64,000 nucleotides of DNA from the NCBI RefSeq assembly GCF_009720655.1, contig NZ_WNKS01000004.1:62001-126000 (forward strand), given 5' to 3'. The position numbers and the translations under genes are program-made. Positions 52,553-62,431 of this stretch are shown here, piece after piece. Position 1 is the stretch's first letter; every line of letters starts with the position of its first letter. This DNA comes from Rhodoblastus acidophilus. Its GTDB lineage: Bacteria > Pseudomonadota > Alphaproteobacteria > Rhizobiales > Beijerinckiaceae. The notes below the pieces were generated by a model. It was not told the origin of the DNA. It did no database searches and saw only the letters and a program-made list of their open reading frames with translations.

Positions 52553-52810
52553 TTAATTGTGCCGCACCTGGATTTCTGGACACGAGACTGCATTTTGCCG
52601 CGCGCTTGAGGTTGGTGTCGAGCCATTCGGTGCGCGCGGCGCGTCGTGAACGGTATCCGTTTCTTCGATGAACCACTCCTTGTTGCAAGTGTCAGCAAAG
52701 TCGGCCACGGCTTTCCTTACATCGTCGATGGTCTCGAAAACGCGGCCGTGAATGGCCGGACAGTCGTCCAAGAATCGGAAGATTGGTTCATTATAGGAGT
52801 GTACAATCAC
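52553..52810 (-). pseudogene. Integrase-core transposase, C-terminal fragment
   Basis: AIHGRVFETIDDVRKAVADFADTCNKEWFIEE matches the end of rve-type transposases (usual form VFETVEEVRAAVRDFVERYNRHWLVEK). No catalytic part and no 5' end remain. It overlaps the DUF1192 stop by 4 bases and ends about 120 bp before rcdA, so it interrupts that gene pair. Confidence 0.55.
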
Positions 52811-53019
52811 GTTGGCCCGCCCTTGAAGAAGGTGGAGGCAGCATCCCGTGATGCCTTCTTCCGATTTATCTCCGTGTTGATCCGGTCGATCTCGGCGCGT
52901 AACGCGATGACGCGGCCTGTAAGCTCTTCGAGTGACAAGGCGTCGAGGGGCTCGCCGATTGCATGTTGCAAATTGGCTCTACGCCGCTTAGGGAAGACGT
53001 CATCGTCATCTCTTGCCAT
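52807..53019 (-). CDS. DUF1192 family small coiled-coil protein
   Basis: 70 residues: an acidic start, then a coiled coil LSLEELTGRVIALRAEIDRINTEINRKKASRDAASTFFK, the DUF1192 pattern. Function unknown. In alphaproteobacteria it usually sits beside the DUF1465 (rcdA) gene, as here apart from the intervening IS scrap. The tail after FFK may have changed at the junction with the scrap. Confidence 0.8.
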   Translation of the reverse strand: MARDDDDVFPKRRRANLQHAIGEPLDALSLEELTGRVIALRAEIDRINTEINRKKASRDAASTFFKGGPT

Positions 53020-53200
53020 GCATATCCCCTTACATAGGCTCTGAATCAGCGTTTAACGATTTGACGCCCGTAAATGAATGCAAGACAATTTGAATTGACG
53101 CCAGCGGAGTTTCACTCACGGCATTGATAATGCAACTGGCCAAAGAACGACGATGATAATTTGCTTGACCCTCTGTCGGCAGCTCAAGTGAAGCGCGGTG

Positions 53201-54238
53201 CTAATCACCGTCATCCGCGAAAAGTCCGGCTTGAAGCGATTGCTGCGAAGGAACGGCAAGACAAAGATGTTTGAACGCCTGAGGCGTCAGCACACGACCG
53301 CGCGGCGTCCGGTTCAGGAATCCTTGTTGCAGCAAGTAGGGCTCGATGATGTCCTCGATCGCGTCGCGGGGTTCCGAAAGCGCTGCGGCGATCGTCTCGA
53401 TGCCAACGGGGCCGCCGCCAAAATTCACGGCGACCATGTCAAGGTACCGGCGGTCCATCTGATCCAGGCCGATGGAATCGACGTCCAGGAGTTTCAGGGC
53501 CCGGTCGGCGACTTCGCGGGTCACCTTGAGGTCGCCGTCAACGAGGGCGAAATCGCGCACCCTGCGCAGCAGCCTTCCAGCGATGCGGGGGGTCCCGCGG
53601 GACCGACGAGCGATCTCGTTCGCGCCATCAGGGCTCATGGGACAATTCATCACCCGCGCCCCCCGCGCCACGATGCTCTGCAATTCCTCCACGGTGTAGA
53701 AATTCATGCGGACCGGTATGCCGAATCGGTCGCGCAGTGGCGTCGTGAGTAAACCGGCGCGCGTCGTGGCGCCGACTAGCGTGAATCGCGCCAGATCGAT
53801 CTTCACCGACCGCGCCGCTGGACCTTCGCCGATGATCAGGTCAAGCTGAAAATCCTCCATGGCGGGATAAAGGATTTCCTCAACGGAAGGATTGAGCCGG
53901 TGAATTTCGTCGATGAACAAAACATCGCGCTCTTCAAGATTGGTCAGCTGTGCAGCCAGATCGCCCGCCTTGGCGATCACCGGACCAGACGTTGATCGGA
54001 AGTTCACGCCGAGTTCGCGCGCCACAATCTGCGCCAGAGTGGTCTTGCCAAGCCCAGGAGGGCCAACGAACAAGACATGATCCAGGGCGTCCTTGCGGGC
54101 CTTGGCTGCCTCGATGAAAACCTTGAGATTTTTCCGCGCCGCTTCCTGCCCCGTAAAATCGGCAAGGGTCAGGGGCCGGATCGAAGACTCCAGGTCGTCC
54201 TGGCGCTTGTCGGGCGAAACCATCCGCGGCGGCGTCAC
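53201..54238 (-). CDS. ruvB: Holliday junction branch-migration helicase RuvB
   Basis: 345 residues. [18 protein letters not shown], Walker [18 protein letters not shown], Walker [13 protein letters not shown], sensor/Arg finger [18 protein letters not shown], and the C-terminal winged helix ([19 protein letters not shown]). Hexameric motor with RuvA. The start is GTG at 54238 overlapping the ruvA stop (GTGA). Confidence 0.97.
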   Translation of the reverse strand: MTPPRMVSPDKRQDDLESSIRPLTLADFTGQEAARKNLKVFIEAAKARKDALDHVLFVGPPGLGKTTLAQIVARELGVNFRSTSGPVIAKAGDLAAQLTNLEERDVLFIDEIHRLNPSVEEILYPAMEDFQLDLIIGEGPAARSVKIDLARFTLVGATTRAGLLTTPLRDRFGIPVRMNFYTVEELQSIVARGARVMNCPMSPDGANEIARRSRGTPRIAGRLLRRVRDFALVDGDLKVTREVADRALKLLDVDSIGLDQMDRRYLDMVAVNFGGGPVGIETIAAALSEPRDAIEDIIEPYLLQQGFLNRTPRGRVLTPQAFKHLCLAVPSQQSLQAGLFADDGD

Positions 54239-54849
54239 TGCGCCAACTCCTTGAGTCCACGCCGAATCAGGGCGCTCGTCTCGGCGCCGTCACCCAACGC
54301 CCGGAGGCTCGCGGCGATGGCGGCGGCAGCCTGGGCGCGCGCGTAGCCGAGATTGACCAGCGCCGATGTCGCTTCCGCCGCAGCACTGCTTTCACCCAGC
54401 GCCGGCTCTCCGGCGAGCGCCAACGCTTGCGGAGACACCGCGCTAAAATCGCTCGCCTTGTCCTTCAATTCCGCAACTATGCGCGCGGCAAGCTTCGGGC
54501 CGACGCCCGGCGCGCGGGCGATGGCCGCCTTATCCTGTAAGGCGATGGCCGCGGTGAGGTCAGAAGGCGGCAGAATGGAAAGTATAGCGAGCGCGACCTT
54601 GGAACCGACGCCCTGCACGTTTTGCAGCAAACGGAACCAGTCTCTCTCTCCATCCGACAGGAAGCCGAACAACCTTATGGAGTCCTCGCGAACCTGTGTT
54701 TCGACGGCCAGAACCGCCGCCTCGCCCGGGCCCGGCAATTTTTGCAATGTTCGACTGGAACAGGCGATGACATAGCCGACGCCATGAACGTCGAGGATCA
54801 AGTGATCCTCGTACAATGAGTCCACCACGCCTTTGAGTTTGCCGATCAT
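54235..54849 (-). CDS. ruvA: Holliday junction-binding protein RuvA
   Basis: 204 residues: OB domain ([31 protein letters not shown]), tandem helix-hairpin-helix motifs ([36 protein letters not shown]) and a C-terminal three-helix domain ([19 protein letters not shown]) that contacts RuvB. Second gene of the ruvC-ruvA-ruvB order. Confidence 0.97.
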   Translation of the reverse strand: MIGKLKGVVDSLYEDHLILDVHGVGYVIACSSRTLQKLPGPGEAAVLAVETQVREDSIRLFGFLSDGERDWFRLLQNVQGVGSKVALAILSILPPSDLTAAIALQDKAAIARAPGVGPKLAARIVAELKDKASDFSAVSPQALALAGEPALGESSAAAEATSALVNLGYARAQAAAAIAASLRALGDGAETSALIRRGLKELAQ

Positions 54850-54906
54850 GCGTCCCGCCCGATTCGCCCGCAGTCTAACGCATTTGCGTGCACGCGGCGC
54901 TTCCGC

Positions 54907-55419
54907 TCACTTCTTTAAAAGCATCGCCTCACGTTTTCGGGCGCCGCGATGCTGAGCGTGGCATATAGCCACCGCAAGAGCATCGGCGGCGTCACTGGTC
55001 AGCGCTTCGCTTCGAGGCAGCAACACCTTGACCATCATCGCGATTTGAGCTTTTGCGGCGTGTCCCGCGCCCACCACGGTCTTTTTCACCAGATTGGCGG
55101 AATATTCGGCGACCTCGACCCCGGCGAGCGCCGGGACGACCAGGGCCACGCCGCGCGCGTGGCCGAGTTTCAGCGCTGACTGCGGATTGCGATTGACGAA
55201 AGTCTCCTCCACGGCCGCCTCATCAGGCTCATGAGCGACGATGACGCCGGCCAGCGCCTCATGCAACGCGCGAAGCCGCAGCGCCAGATCCCCTTCAGTA
55301 GGCGCGTGGATGGCTCCGGAGGCGACGTAAGCAAGGCGCGCACCTTCGGCCTCGATCACTCCCCAGCCCGTGTGACGCAGTCCCGGATCGATGCCGAGGA
55401 TGCGGACGGCCCTGCGCAT
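54907..55419 (-). CDS. ruvC: Holliday junction resolvase RuvC
   Basis: 170 residues, RNase H-like nuclease. Catalytic acids in [26 protein letters not shown] and [15 protein letters not shown]. Introduces paired nicks in Holliday junctions. ATG at 55419 or TTG at 55425 are both possible; neither has a well-spaced ribosome-binding site. Nine bases separate it from the DUF1013 gene, so probably co-transcribed. Confidence 0.95.
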   Translation of the reverse strand: MRRAVRILGIDPGLRHTGWGVIEAEGARLAYVASGAIHAPTEGDLALRLRALHEALAGVIVAHEPDEAAVEETFVNRNPQSALKLGHARGVALVVPALAGVEVAEYSANLVKKTVVGAGHAAKAQIAMMVKVLLPRSEALTSDAADALAVAICHAQHRGARKREAMLLKK

Positions 55420-55428
55420 CTCCAAGCA

Positions 55429-56145
55429 TTATTCCCGGGTTTTCAGATCCTTGAGCTTGCCAAACACCGATTCGACGTCGAATTCGTCTTCTTGCTCGAC
55501 CGGCTTCTTCGCGGTCGAGCCGAACACCTCCTCTTGGGAGACCGGCTCGTAATAATAGGGCTGGGTGGTTTCTTCGGCCGACGCCAACGTAGGACCTTGA
55601 TCCTGAACCAGACCCGGGCGCTCCTTGGCCGCCCGCTGCACCTCGAAGTCCAGATCAATCTGGGAGCACAGGCCCAGTGTCACCGGATCCATGGGCGTCA
55701 ACGACGCGGAGTTCCAATGTGTCCGATCTCGAATAGCGGCGATCGTGTTCTTGGTCGTGCCGGCCAGCCGCATGATCTGCGCATCCCTGAGTTCTGGATG
55801 ATTGCGGACCAGCCAGAGAATTGCATTCGGGCGATCCTGACGGCGAGACAAAGGCGTGTATCGTGGACCGCGATGCCGCTTGGGTTCCGGGAGACGAACC
55901 TTGGAAACGGCGAGCCTGAGCGGATGCGAACCATTTTTTTCCGCCCTCTCAATTTCCTCACGGGTCAATTGACCGGAGGTGATTGGATCGAGACCGCGAA
56001 TGCCGGCGCCCACCTCGCCGTCGGCAATGCCCTTCACTTCAAGAGGATGCAACTTGCAAAACTCCGCAATCTGATCAAACGTCAGAGAGGTGTTCTCAAC
56101 AAGCCATATGGCGGTGGCTTTTGGCATGAGCGGGGCATTGCTCAT
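55429..56145 (-). CDS. DUF1013 family protein (TrcR-like transcription regulator)
   Basis: 238 residues. Two similar helix-turn-helix-like units: PKATAIWLVENTSLTFDQIAEFCKLHPLEVKGIADGE and RPNAILWLVRNHPELRDAQIMRLAGTTKNTIAAIRDR; then DPVTLGLCSQIDLDFEVQRA and an acidic C-terminus. This is DUF1013. I recall a member named TrcR described as an RNA-polymerase-associated regulator in alphaproteobacteria. It sits upstream of ruvC, a common arrangement. Confidence 0.85.
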   Translation of the reverse strand: MSNAPLMPKATAIWLVENTSLTFDQIAEFCKLHPLEVKGIADGEVGAGIRGLDPITSGQLTREEIERAEKNGSHPLRLAVSKVRLPEPKRHRGPRYTPLSRRQDRPNAILWLVRNHPELRDAQIMRLAGTTKNTIAAIRDRTHWNSASLTPMDPVTLGLCSQIDLDFEVQRAAKERPGLVQDQGPTLASAEETTQPYYYEPVSQEEVFGSTAKKPVEQEDEFDVESVFGKLKDLKTRE

Positions 56146-56558
56146 CGTCGTCTCCTAGAATCTCTTCGTCTCGCCGCCCGCGCGCCATCGCGCCCGGACC
56201 AGCCCGGCTGAGGCGGAGCCTCAAATTTCCATACATGACGGGAATTCAGCTTTTATAAGCCTACTCGCACAGAAAGGCAACGTGGGGCCAAACAGAAGAA
56301 CGCAATGAAAGACTTTCGGGGCTTCGCCGAAATTCAGAAAGCAGCCATTGAAACTGGCATGGCGGCCTCGTCCAGTTTTTGCGAGCAGGCGGACGGCCGA
56401 AGTCCAGGAAATCTTCCCGCCGGCGAAGCGCGACTCGATGAGGTGGAGATCCGTTCATGGCGTGTTCACTCAATTCGGCGTGAATTCCGAGCGAACGCTA
56501 TTATATTGCATTCTCGGCGCTAAAATTCTGGTGTCGGATATGACGAAAGAGGGCTGTT
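56146..56558. other. Divergent intergenic region between DUF1013 gene and chvI
   Basis: About 410 bp; short frames on both strands show no motif. It should contain the promoters of both flanking operons. GAAAGAGGGCTGTT lies before the chvI start. Confidence 0.5.
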
Positions 56559-57257
56559 ATGCCAACCATCGCGCTTGTCGACGACGATCGCAACATCCTC
56601 GCTTCAGTTTCGATCGCTCTCGAGGGAGAGGGCTATCGCGTCCAAACTTATAATGACGGGATGGCAGCGCTCGAAGGATTGAAGAACAATCCGCCGGATA
56701 TGGCGATCTTCGACATAAAGATGCCGCGCATGGATGGGATGGAGTTGCTGCGGCGACTGCGCCAAAAGTCCGATCTTCCGGTGATTTTCCTCACATCGAA
56801 GGACGAGGAAATCGACGAATTGTTCGGCTTGAAAATGGGCGCCGACGATTTCATCCGGAAGCCGTTTTCGCAGCGATTGCTGGTCGAGCGAGTCAAGGCG
56901 ATACTGAGACGAGCAAGTCCGAAGGAAGCCGCCGCACAAAAAGAAACTGAGGCCAAGATCCTTGAACGCGGTCACCTGAGAATGGACCCCGAGCGACACG
57001 CTTGCACTTGGAAAGGCGAACAAGTCACGTTGACCGTGACCGAATTTCTGATTCTTCAAGCGCTCGCGACTCGTCCAGGGGTCGTTAAGAGCCGCAACGC
57101 CTTGATGGATGCGGCTTACGACGATCAGGTCTATGTGGATGACCGCACGATCGACAGCCACATCAAGCGGTTACGGAAGAAATTTAAGCAAGCTGACGAT
57201 GATTTCGAAATGATCGAGACCCTTTACGGAGTGGGATACCGTTTCAAGGAAGGCTGA
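56559..57257 (+). CDS. chvI: Response regulator ChvI
   Basis: 232 residues, OmpR type. Receiver: [19 protein letters not shown], phospho-Asp in [15 protein letters not shown], Lys in [13 protein letters not shown]. Winged-helix output: [30 protein letters not shown] and [16 protein letters not shown]. Full agreement with ChvI, the acid/envelope-stress regulator of Rhizobiales. chvG follows 48 bases later. Confidence 0.96.
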   Translation: MPTIALVDDDRNILASVSIALEGEGYRVQTYNDGMAALEGLKNNPPDMAIFDIKMPRMDGMELLRRLRQKSDLPVIFLTSKDEEIDELFGLKMGADDFIRKPFSQRLLVERVKAILRRASPKEAAAQKETEAKILERGHLRMDPERHACTWKGEQVTLTVTEFLILQALATRPGVVKSRNALMDAAYDDQVYVDDRTIDSHIKRLRKKFKQADDDFEMIETLYGVGYRFKEG

Positions 57258-57305
57258 GCTCATAGTGATTTGGGATGACGGCATGGATGCGGCGCCGGTT
57301 GACGC

Positions 57306-59099
57306 ATGAAGAAATTTGCGGCCGCAATTTCCAGCAAACCTCGATCCAAGCGGCGCGCGGTTGCGTTTCGTTCGCTTTGGCGGGGCTTGCTGTCTCGTAT
57401 TTCGTCGCGTCTCACCCGCAGAATCATCCTGCTCAACCTCGGTGGGTTGGTCGCGCTTCTGGTCGGATTTCTTTACCTAAATCAATTTCGCGAAGGCCTC
57501 ATCGACGCGCGCGTGCAGAGCCTACAGACCCAAAGTGAGATTATCGCCGCAGCAATCGCCGCGTCCGCGACAGTCGACGCGGACGCCATAACGATTGACC
57601 CGGAGAAGCTGCTGAAACTCGCGCCGGGACAGAGCTACGGAGTAAATGACGAGACGTCGCCGGCATTGGAATTCTCCATCAACCCCGACCGCGTTGGCCC
57701 GTTATTGCGACGTCTTGTTTCGCCCACCCGAACCCGCGCCCGGATTTACGACCGGGATGGATACATGTTGATGGATTCGCATTCGCTTGCCGCGCGTTCA
57801 AACATTTTACGCTTCGATTTGCTCCCTCAAGGCCAAACCGACAAGCCCCAGTGGCTTCGAGACTTCCAAGATTTCCTGCGCGGCGGTTTCAACTTCGCGC
57901 GTTTGCCCCTCTACCGAGACATCGGCGCCGCCAATGGCAAAGGTTACCCCGAAATCGCGAATGCCCTTCAAGGGAAATCTCAGACCGCGGTCAGACGCAA
58001 TACCCAAGGCGAAACCGTCATCTCAGTGGCCACGCCCATCCAAAGATTTCGCACCATTCGCGGCGCTCTGCTGTTGTCAACCCAGGGCGGCGATATCGAT
58101 GGAATTATCGCATCTGAGCGCCGAGCGATCTTCAGCATATTTCTCGTGTCGGCGACCGTGATGGTTTTGCTGTCCGCCGCGCTCGCCGGCGCGATCGCAG
58201 AGCCCATACGTAGGCTCGTGACCGCCGCCGAAGGCGTGAGGCGCGGCGTAACGTCACGAGCCCAAATTCCGGATTTCACCGCGCGCAACGATGAGATCGG
58301 GCTACTATCCGGGGCGTTGCGCGACATGACAACTGCGCTCTTGAACCGTATGGAGGCGATTGAGCGTTTCGCGGCCGACGTGGCTCATGAACTGAAAAAC
58401 CCTTTAACTTCCCTTCGCAGCGCCGTCGAAACTTTGCCGATCGCAAAGACTGAAACGTCACGTGATCGCTTGCTGGAAATAATTCAACATGACGTGAGGC
58501 GGCTCGACCGGCTGATCTCCGATATTTCTGATGCCTCGCGCCTAGACGCGGAGTTGGCGCGCGACGACCTTGAGCGCATCAATATTTCCGATTTGCTTCA
58601 GGCAATTGTTGAGGTGTCGAACCAAGTTGACCGAGGCGACCAGATCAAGGTCGTGCTCGCCGTCGCGCTCACATGCGGGTACGTATGTATTGAAGGGCAC
58701 AAATCGCGCCTGGGTCAAGTTTTCAATAATCTCATAGATAACGCACGAAGTTTTTCACCCCCGGGTGGCGAAGTCAGGGTCTCTATTGCTCGTGCCGAAC
58801 ATATTATCGATATTCAACGCCGTACACCAGGATACAACATTACCGTTGATGATGACGGCCCTGGAATTCCAGCGCACGCATTTGAACGAATTTTCGAGCG
58901 TTTTTATACTGATAGACCGAATCAGAGCTTTGGGAACAATTCGGGGTTGGGCCTTTCTATCTCGCGACAAATTGTTGAGGCACATGGTGGCTGCATTCAG
59001 GCCAATAACAGAAGTGACAATCACGGAAATATAGTTGGTGCACGTTTCGAAGTGTTTTTGCCTGCTGAAATGGCACGTGTTTTTGGACGCAGCGACTAG
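57306..59099 (+). CDS. chvG: Sensor histidine kinase ChvG
   Basis: 597 residues. First helix ITRRIILLNLGGLVALLVGFLYLN preceded by a basic cytosolic leader, a periplasmic sensing domain (residues 60-270), second helix (FLVSATVMVLLSAALAGAIA), HAMP, HisKA with FAADVAHELKNPLTSLRSAVE, and the ATPase domain with NLIDNARSF, DDGPGIP and GLGLSISRQIVEAHGG. Receives envelope signals through ExoR in related species. An IS5 remnant starts right after its TAG stop; the hprK/phosphotransferase genes often found downstream are absent. Confidence 0.96.
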   Translation: MKKFAAAISSKPRSKRRAVAFRSLWRGLLSRISSRLTRRIILLNLGGLVALLVGFLYLNQFREGLIDARVQSLQTQSEIIAAAIAASATVDADAITIDPEKLLKLAPGQSYGVNDETSPALEFSINPDRVGPLLRRLVSPTRTRARIYDRDGYMLMDSHSLAARSNILRFDLLPQGQTDKPQWLRDFQDFLRGGFNFARLPLYRDIGAANGKGYPEIANALQGKSQTAVRRNTQGETVISVATPIQRFRTIRGALLLSTQGGDIDGIIASERRAIFSIFLVSATVMVLLSAALAGAIAEPIRRLVTAAEGVRRGVTSRAQIPDFTARNDEIGLLSGALRDMTTALLNRMEAIERFAADVAHELKNPLTSLRSAVETLPIAKTETSRDRLLEIIQHDVRRLDRLISDISDASRLDAELARDDLERINISDLLQAIVEVSNQVDRGDQIKVVLAVALTCGYVCIEGHKSRLGQVFNNLIDNARSFSPPGGEVRVSIARAEHIIDIQRRTPGYNITVDDDGPGIPAHAFERIFERFYTDRPNQSFGNNSGLGLSISRQIVEAHGGCIQANNRSDNHGNIVGARFEVFLPAEMARVFGRSD

Positions 59100-59112
59100 A
59101 GCGCGTTGACAT

Positions 59113-59690
59113 TCATTTTATCCAAATGAACGCGCTGACAAGGGCGAGCATGGACATGAAGGCTCTGGGCGTTTGTTCGTAGCGTGTTGCGATGCGCCTG
59201 AAGTGCTTGATTTTCGGGAAGAACCGTTCGACGAGGTTGCGCTCGCAATAGAGGGCGAAGTCGCAGGCGACCTGCGGTGACGTCTTTCTGGGCGGGATGA
59301 CGGCGACGGCGTCCTGCAGGGCGATGGCGTCGCGGAAAGCCTTGGAGTCGTAGCCTTTGTCGCCAAGAACAGACTCGGCTGGCAAATCGGTGATGAGAGC
59401 CTCGGCTTGGGTGTAGTCGCTGGCCTGACCCGGCGAGAGAATAAACCGAAGCGGATTGCCCAAAGCATCGACGACGGCGTGGATTTTGGTGGTCAAACCG
59501 CCGCGTGACCGGCCGATCGCGCGAGCTTCAGACCCCCTTTTTTTTCCAGCCGCATGTTGGTGCGCCCGGACGATGGTCGAGTCGATCATGATGTATTCGG
59601 AGTCCGGGTCGTCGGCCATCGCTACGAACAGCCTGTCCCAAACGCCATCCTTCGACCAGCTCCACGAACTTCCAAGCATGACAGGCGCAC
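59113..59690 (-). pseudogene. IS5-family transposase, 5'-truncated
   Basis: Minus strand: KDGVWDRLFVAMADDPDSEYIMIDSTIVRAHQHAAGKK (first Asp), SRGGLTTKIHAVVDALGNPLRFILSPGQASD, VLGDKGYDSKAF (second Asp), NLVERFFPKIKHFRRIATRYEQT (Glu), ending SAFIWIK. DDE catalytic part intact, but the N-terminal 80 or so residues are missing; traces appear in another frame upstream. One end lies within 13 bases of the chvG stop. Probably immobile. Confidence 0.8.
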
Positions 59691-59764
59691 ATTGTGCATA
59701 GCCGTCTGCCGACGCAGGCGGCTAGGGCTCTTGGTTGAAAGGCAGATGGCGGTCGATGCATTCG

Positions 59765-60144
59765 TCGGCCAGCTTGAATGGTTGATGATACCTAAAATAG
59801 GGCAATTAATATTTTATTTATTTTTAGACTCGGAATTATATTGGAATTGAATTTTCCACAGAATATCCACAATGCACGTTCATTTCCGACGGTAGCAACG
59901 AATCATCGCGGATAACTTCATTAAGGACAATTTTCTTAAAAAACAAAAAGATAGGAGCGATTTCTCAAACCGAGCGGACACTGATGTGAGAAGTCCAAAC
60001 TTTTGCAGGTGAGACCTCTTGTTCGGATCAACAGCGAGTTAGTTGTGAATATCTGACCATAGCTTTACAGGCCATTTTGCGATCTGAAACCTAAGAAACA
60101 GTTAATCACATGCATGATCGAGATGCTGGGGAAAATGTGGTCGT
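59765..60144. other. A+T-rich region with DnaA-box-like sites: candidate oriC
   Basis: No gene. 59790-59855 is very A+T-rich (runs such as TTAATATTTTATTTATTTTT). TTTTCCACA (59852-59860) and ATATCCACA (59863-59871) resemble the DnaA box TTATCCACA, 2 bases apart on the same strand. Further down, TTGTGAATAT (about 60043) reads ATATTCACAA on the other strand, and TTAATCACA occurs near 60101. A+T-rich unwinding element beside DnaA boxes is origin-like, and parS/parAB/rho lie within 16 kb. Flanked by IS remnants. Confidence 0.5.
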
Positions 60145-60858
60145 TCACCACGAGTAGCGCGCCTCACGCATCCCCGCATATTTAAAAACGACGACGCACA
60201 CTGCGGCAGCGATTTTGTTTTCCATGAGAGAGGCTTGGAAACGCTCTATGAGGGGGCTTGACGCCTTGATCGTCTCGCACAGGCCGCGAAAGCTCGACGC
60301 CGTGCCTTCTTCCTCGATCAGAAAGATCGACAGGATCCGGCTCGTGGCGTCGTCCATCGTCAGCTCACCACGAGATCGCGCGGCGGTCCTTCGGGGAGCC
60401 AGGATTGGGTCGATGAAATACGAGCATGCCTGACAATGGACTGCGTTCGCCGGCGCCGGTGCGCCTCGCGTCGGCTTCGTCGTCAGCCCGCGAAGTTGCA
60501 AAACCCACTTCGTCCAGGTGTGGGAGCGCGCGAACGGCCGCCCGTCCGTCATCGCCTCCCCGACGATCGCTTCGTGGAAGTGCTTGGCGGTGAAGTTGAA
60601 ATAGCGGGTGCCCAACTGCTCGACAACCCAGGCGATCTCGTCGACCGACGCGCGCCGCCCGGACGCCCGCCGAGGCGGCGGTCCACCAGGCCCCTCAGGC
60701 CCCTTCGCCTCATAGACATCGAGAAGGCGGCGAAAATGCCGCTTGCTCATCCCCAGGAGTTCCGCTGCTTCATCGCAACTCAAACGCCCCGTCCGATCGT
60801 GTCCCAGGCTGTGGTTTAGGACGATGGGAGAAAACCGCTTGCGAAGCGCGCCCATCAT
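60145..60858 (-). pseudogene. ISNCY-family transposase remnant
   Basis: Minus strand from [38 protein letters not shown] (helix-turn-helix), ARSHTWTKWVLQLRGLTTK, then after an internal deletion MDDATSRILSIFLIEEEGTASSFRGLCETI, the start of the catalytic core. The rest is lost and the frame runs into an unrelated end. The frame extends further upstream only as the antisense of an IS256 fragment. Confidence 0.65.
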
Positions 60859-60951
60859 AGCGCCGTAGCGAGCGAGCGGCTTTCGGCGGCCACCGACGAT
60901 TCTCCGGTTAAGTTCGGGTTGCGACACACCAACGCAACCGAGGAACCATCG

Positions 60952-61540
60952 ATGACCGATGAGATGATGAACCTTCGCGCGCTCGTGGAAAAGGCCCCCG
61001 ACGCCGATATCCTGCGCGAGATGATCGGCTTTGCCGCCAAGCGGCTGATGGAGATGGAGGTCGCCGGGCTGACCGGCGCCGACCATGGCGAGAAGAGCGC
61101 CGAGCGTCTCGCCCAGCGCAACGGCTATCGCCCGCGGGACTGGGAGACGCGGGCCGGCACGGTCGAACTGCGCATCCCGAAGTTGCCGAAAGGCAGCTAT
61201 TTGCCAGGCTTTCTTGAGCCGCGCCGGATGGCCGAGAAGGCGCTGTGACCGCCGTCATCCAGGAAGCCTATATCCAGGGCGTCTCGACGCGCTCGGTTGA
61301 CGATATGGTCAAGGCGATGGGCATGAGCGGCATTTCCAAGAGCCAGGTCAGCCGGCTGTGCGAGGAGATCGACGGCAAGGTCAAAGCCTTCCTCGACCGT
61401 CCGATCGTAGGCGACTGGCCCTATCTGTGGATCGACGCCACCTATGTCAAAGTCCGCAACAATGGCCGCATCGTCTCGGCGGCGGTAATCGTCGCGGTCG
61501 GCGCCAACGCCGATGGCCGCCGCGAAGTGCTGGGCCATCC
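60952..61540 (+). pseudogene. IS256-family transposase, frameshifted and truncated
   Basis: First part (60952-61248): [78 protein letters not shown] 2-base insertion at about 61243 ends the frame. The second part, from 61248, gives TAVIQEAYIQGVSTRSVDDMVKAMG, SQVSRLCEEIDGKVKAFLDRP, WPYLWIDATYVKVR (first catalytic Asp) and VAVGANADGRREVLG, where it is cut. The C-terminal two-thirds are missing. Confidence 0.8.
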
Positions 61541-61983
61541 GCCAATTGAACAAGACCCGTGCAAGCCTTTCCCTTCAACAGACCGGTTTTAGCACAAAGC
61601 CCAGTGCCGAAGCGCAACACCGGAATCGCCTCAAAGGCAGGAGCTTGCCCGGTCGGCGCCGGGCCCGCGATGAGTTCGGAGACGATCTCGGCGGTACTCT
61701 CAATACCACTCGAAGATTAGTTCGAGGTCAGTGTCGGCAGGCCCGTCCGGACTCGCCTCGCTCTGCACGGAAATCTTGTGAAACCTTCGTTTTTGCTTTT
61801 CGAGGAAGGACTCCCGGTTCATGGCGGGAATCGCCTTTCGCATTATTTCGGGCCAAATGGGTGAGCATTCGCGTTATTTCCGGCCAATTGTCGCACTTAT
61901 TCCGGCCAAGGAATCGAGAAAACCCTTTGGAATCAGCCAGGGCATTCGCGGTTTATGTGGAAGTCACCAAGCCGGCAAACAAG
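61541..61983. other. Intergenic debris between IS256 remnant and rpsT terminator
   Basis: About 440 bp without a convincing gene. A 37-codon minus-strand frame (MNRESFLEKQKRRFHKIS) near 61710-61822 is not identifiable. It holds three short direct repeats at 61842-61909. In many relatives dnaA lies downstream of rpsT, in this position; no dnaA sequence is visible. Confidence 0.5.
61842..61909. repeat. Three short direct repeats, TTATTtCCGGCCAA type
   Basis: ATTATTTCGGGCCAAATG (61842-61859), GTTATTTCCGGCCAATTG (61873-61890) and CTTATTCCGGCCAA (61896-61909). Spaced multiple repeats like these are typical of IS21-family ends; an IS21 fragment exists 10 kb away. Identity is a guess. Confidence 0.6.
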
Positions 61984-62017
61984 AAGCCCCGCACGCGGCG
62001 CATGCGGGGCTTTCTTT
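61984..62017. terminator. Strong terminator hairpin downstream of rpsT
   Basis: AAGCCCCGCA (61984-61993) pairs with TGCGGGGCTT (62003-62012). On the minus strand it lies about 20 bases after the rpsT stop and is followed by CTTGTTTG; on the plus strand it is followed by TCTTTTT, so it may work both ways. Confidence 0.85.
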
Positions 62018-62033
62018 TTAACGAAGCAAAAGC

Positions 62034-62306
62034 TCAGGCGGTCGCGCCCAAAGCCTTCACGCGGGCGCTCAGCCGCGAAACTTTTCGCGAGGCCGTGTTC
62101 TTGTGAACGATGCCCTTCTGGGCCGCGCGCATCAGGATCGGCTCGGCGGCGGCGAGCGCGGTCTTGGCGACGCCTTGATCGCCGGCGGCGATGGCTTCCT
62201 CGACCTTGCGCAGGAACGTGCGCATCTTGCTGCGACGCTGGCGGTTCACCGCCGTGCGGCGATCGATCTGACGAACGGCCTTTTTAGCCGATTTGGTATT
62301 GGCCAT
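62034..62306 (-). CDS. rpsT: Ribosomal protein bS20
   Basis: 90 residues. [37 protein letters not shown] and [22 protein letters not shown] are the S20 signature; it binds 16S rRNA in the 30S body. The ATG at 62306 is firm. The gene is monocistronic with its own terminator. Related genomes usually have dnaA next downstream; here the next DNA is IS debris. Confidence 0.97.
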   Translation of the reverse strand: MANTKSAKKAVRQIDRRTAVNRQRRSKMRTFLRKVEEAIAAGDQGVAKTALAAAEPILMRAAQKGIVHKNTASRKVSRLSARVKALGATA

Positions 62307-62431
62307 TGTGTTCCTCGGACAAATGCATGCCCAATCCAAGGGCCGCGCATAAAACCATGACGGCGCCGATTGCCGGCGCCGAGAGTGGACGCTTATAGGC
62401 AGGAAAACCCACAGTCGTCAACGCATGAATC

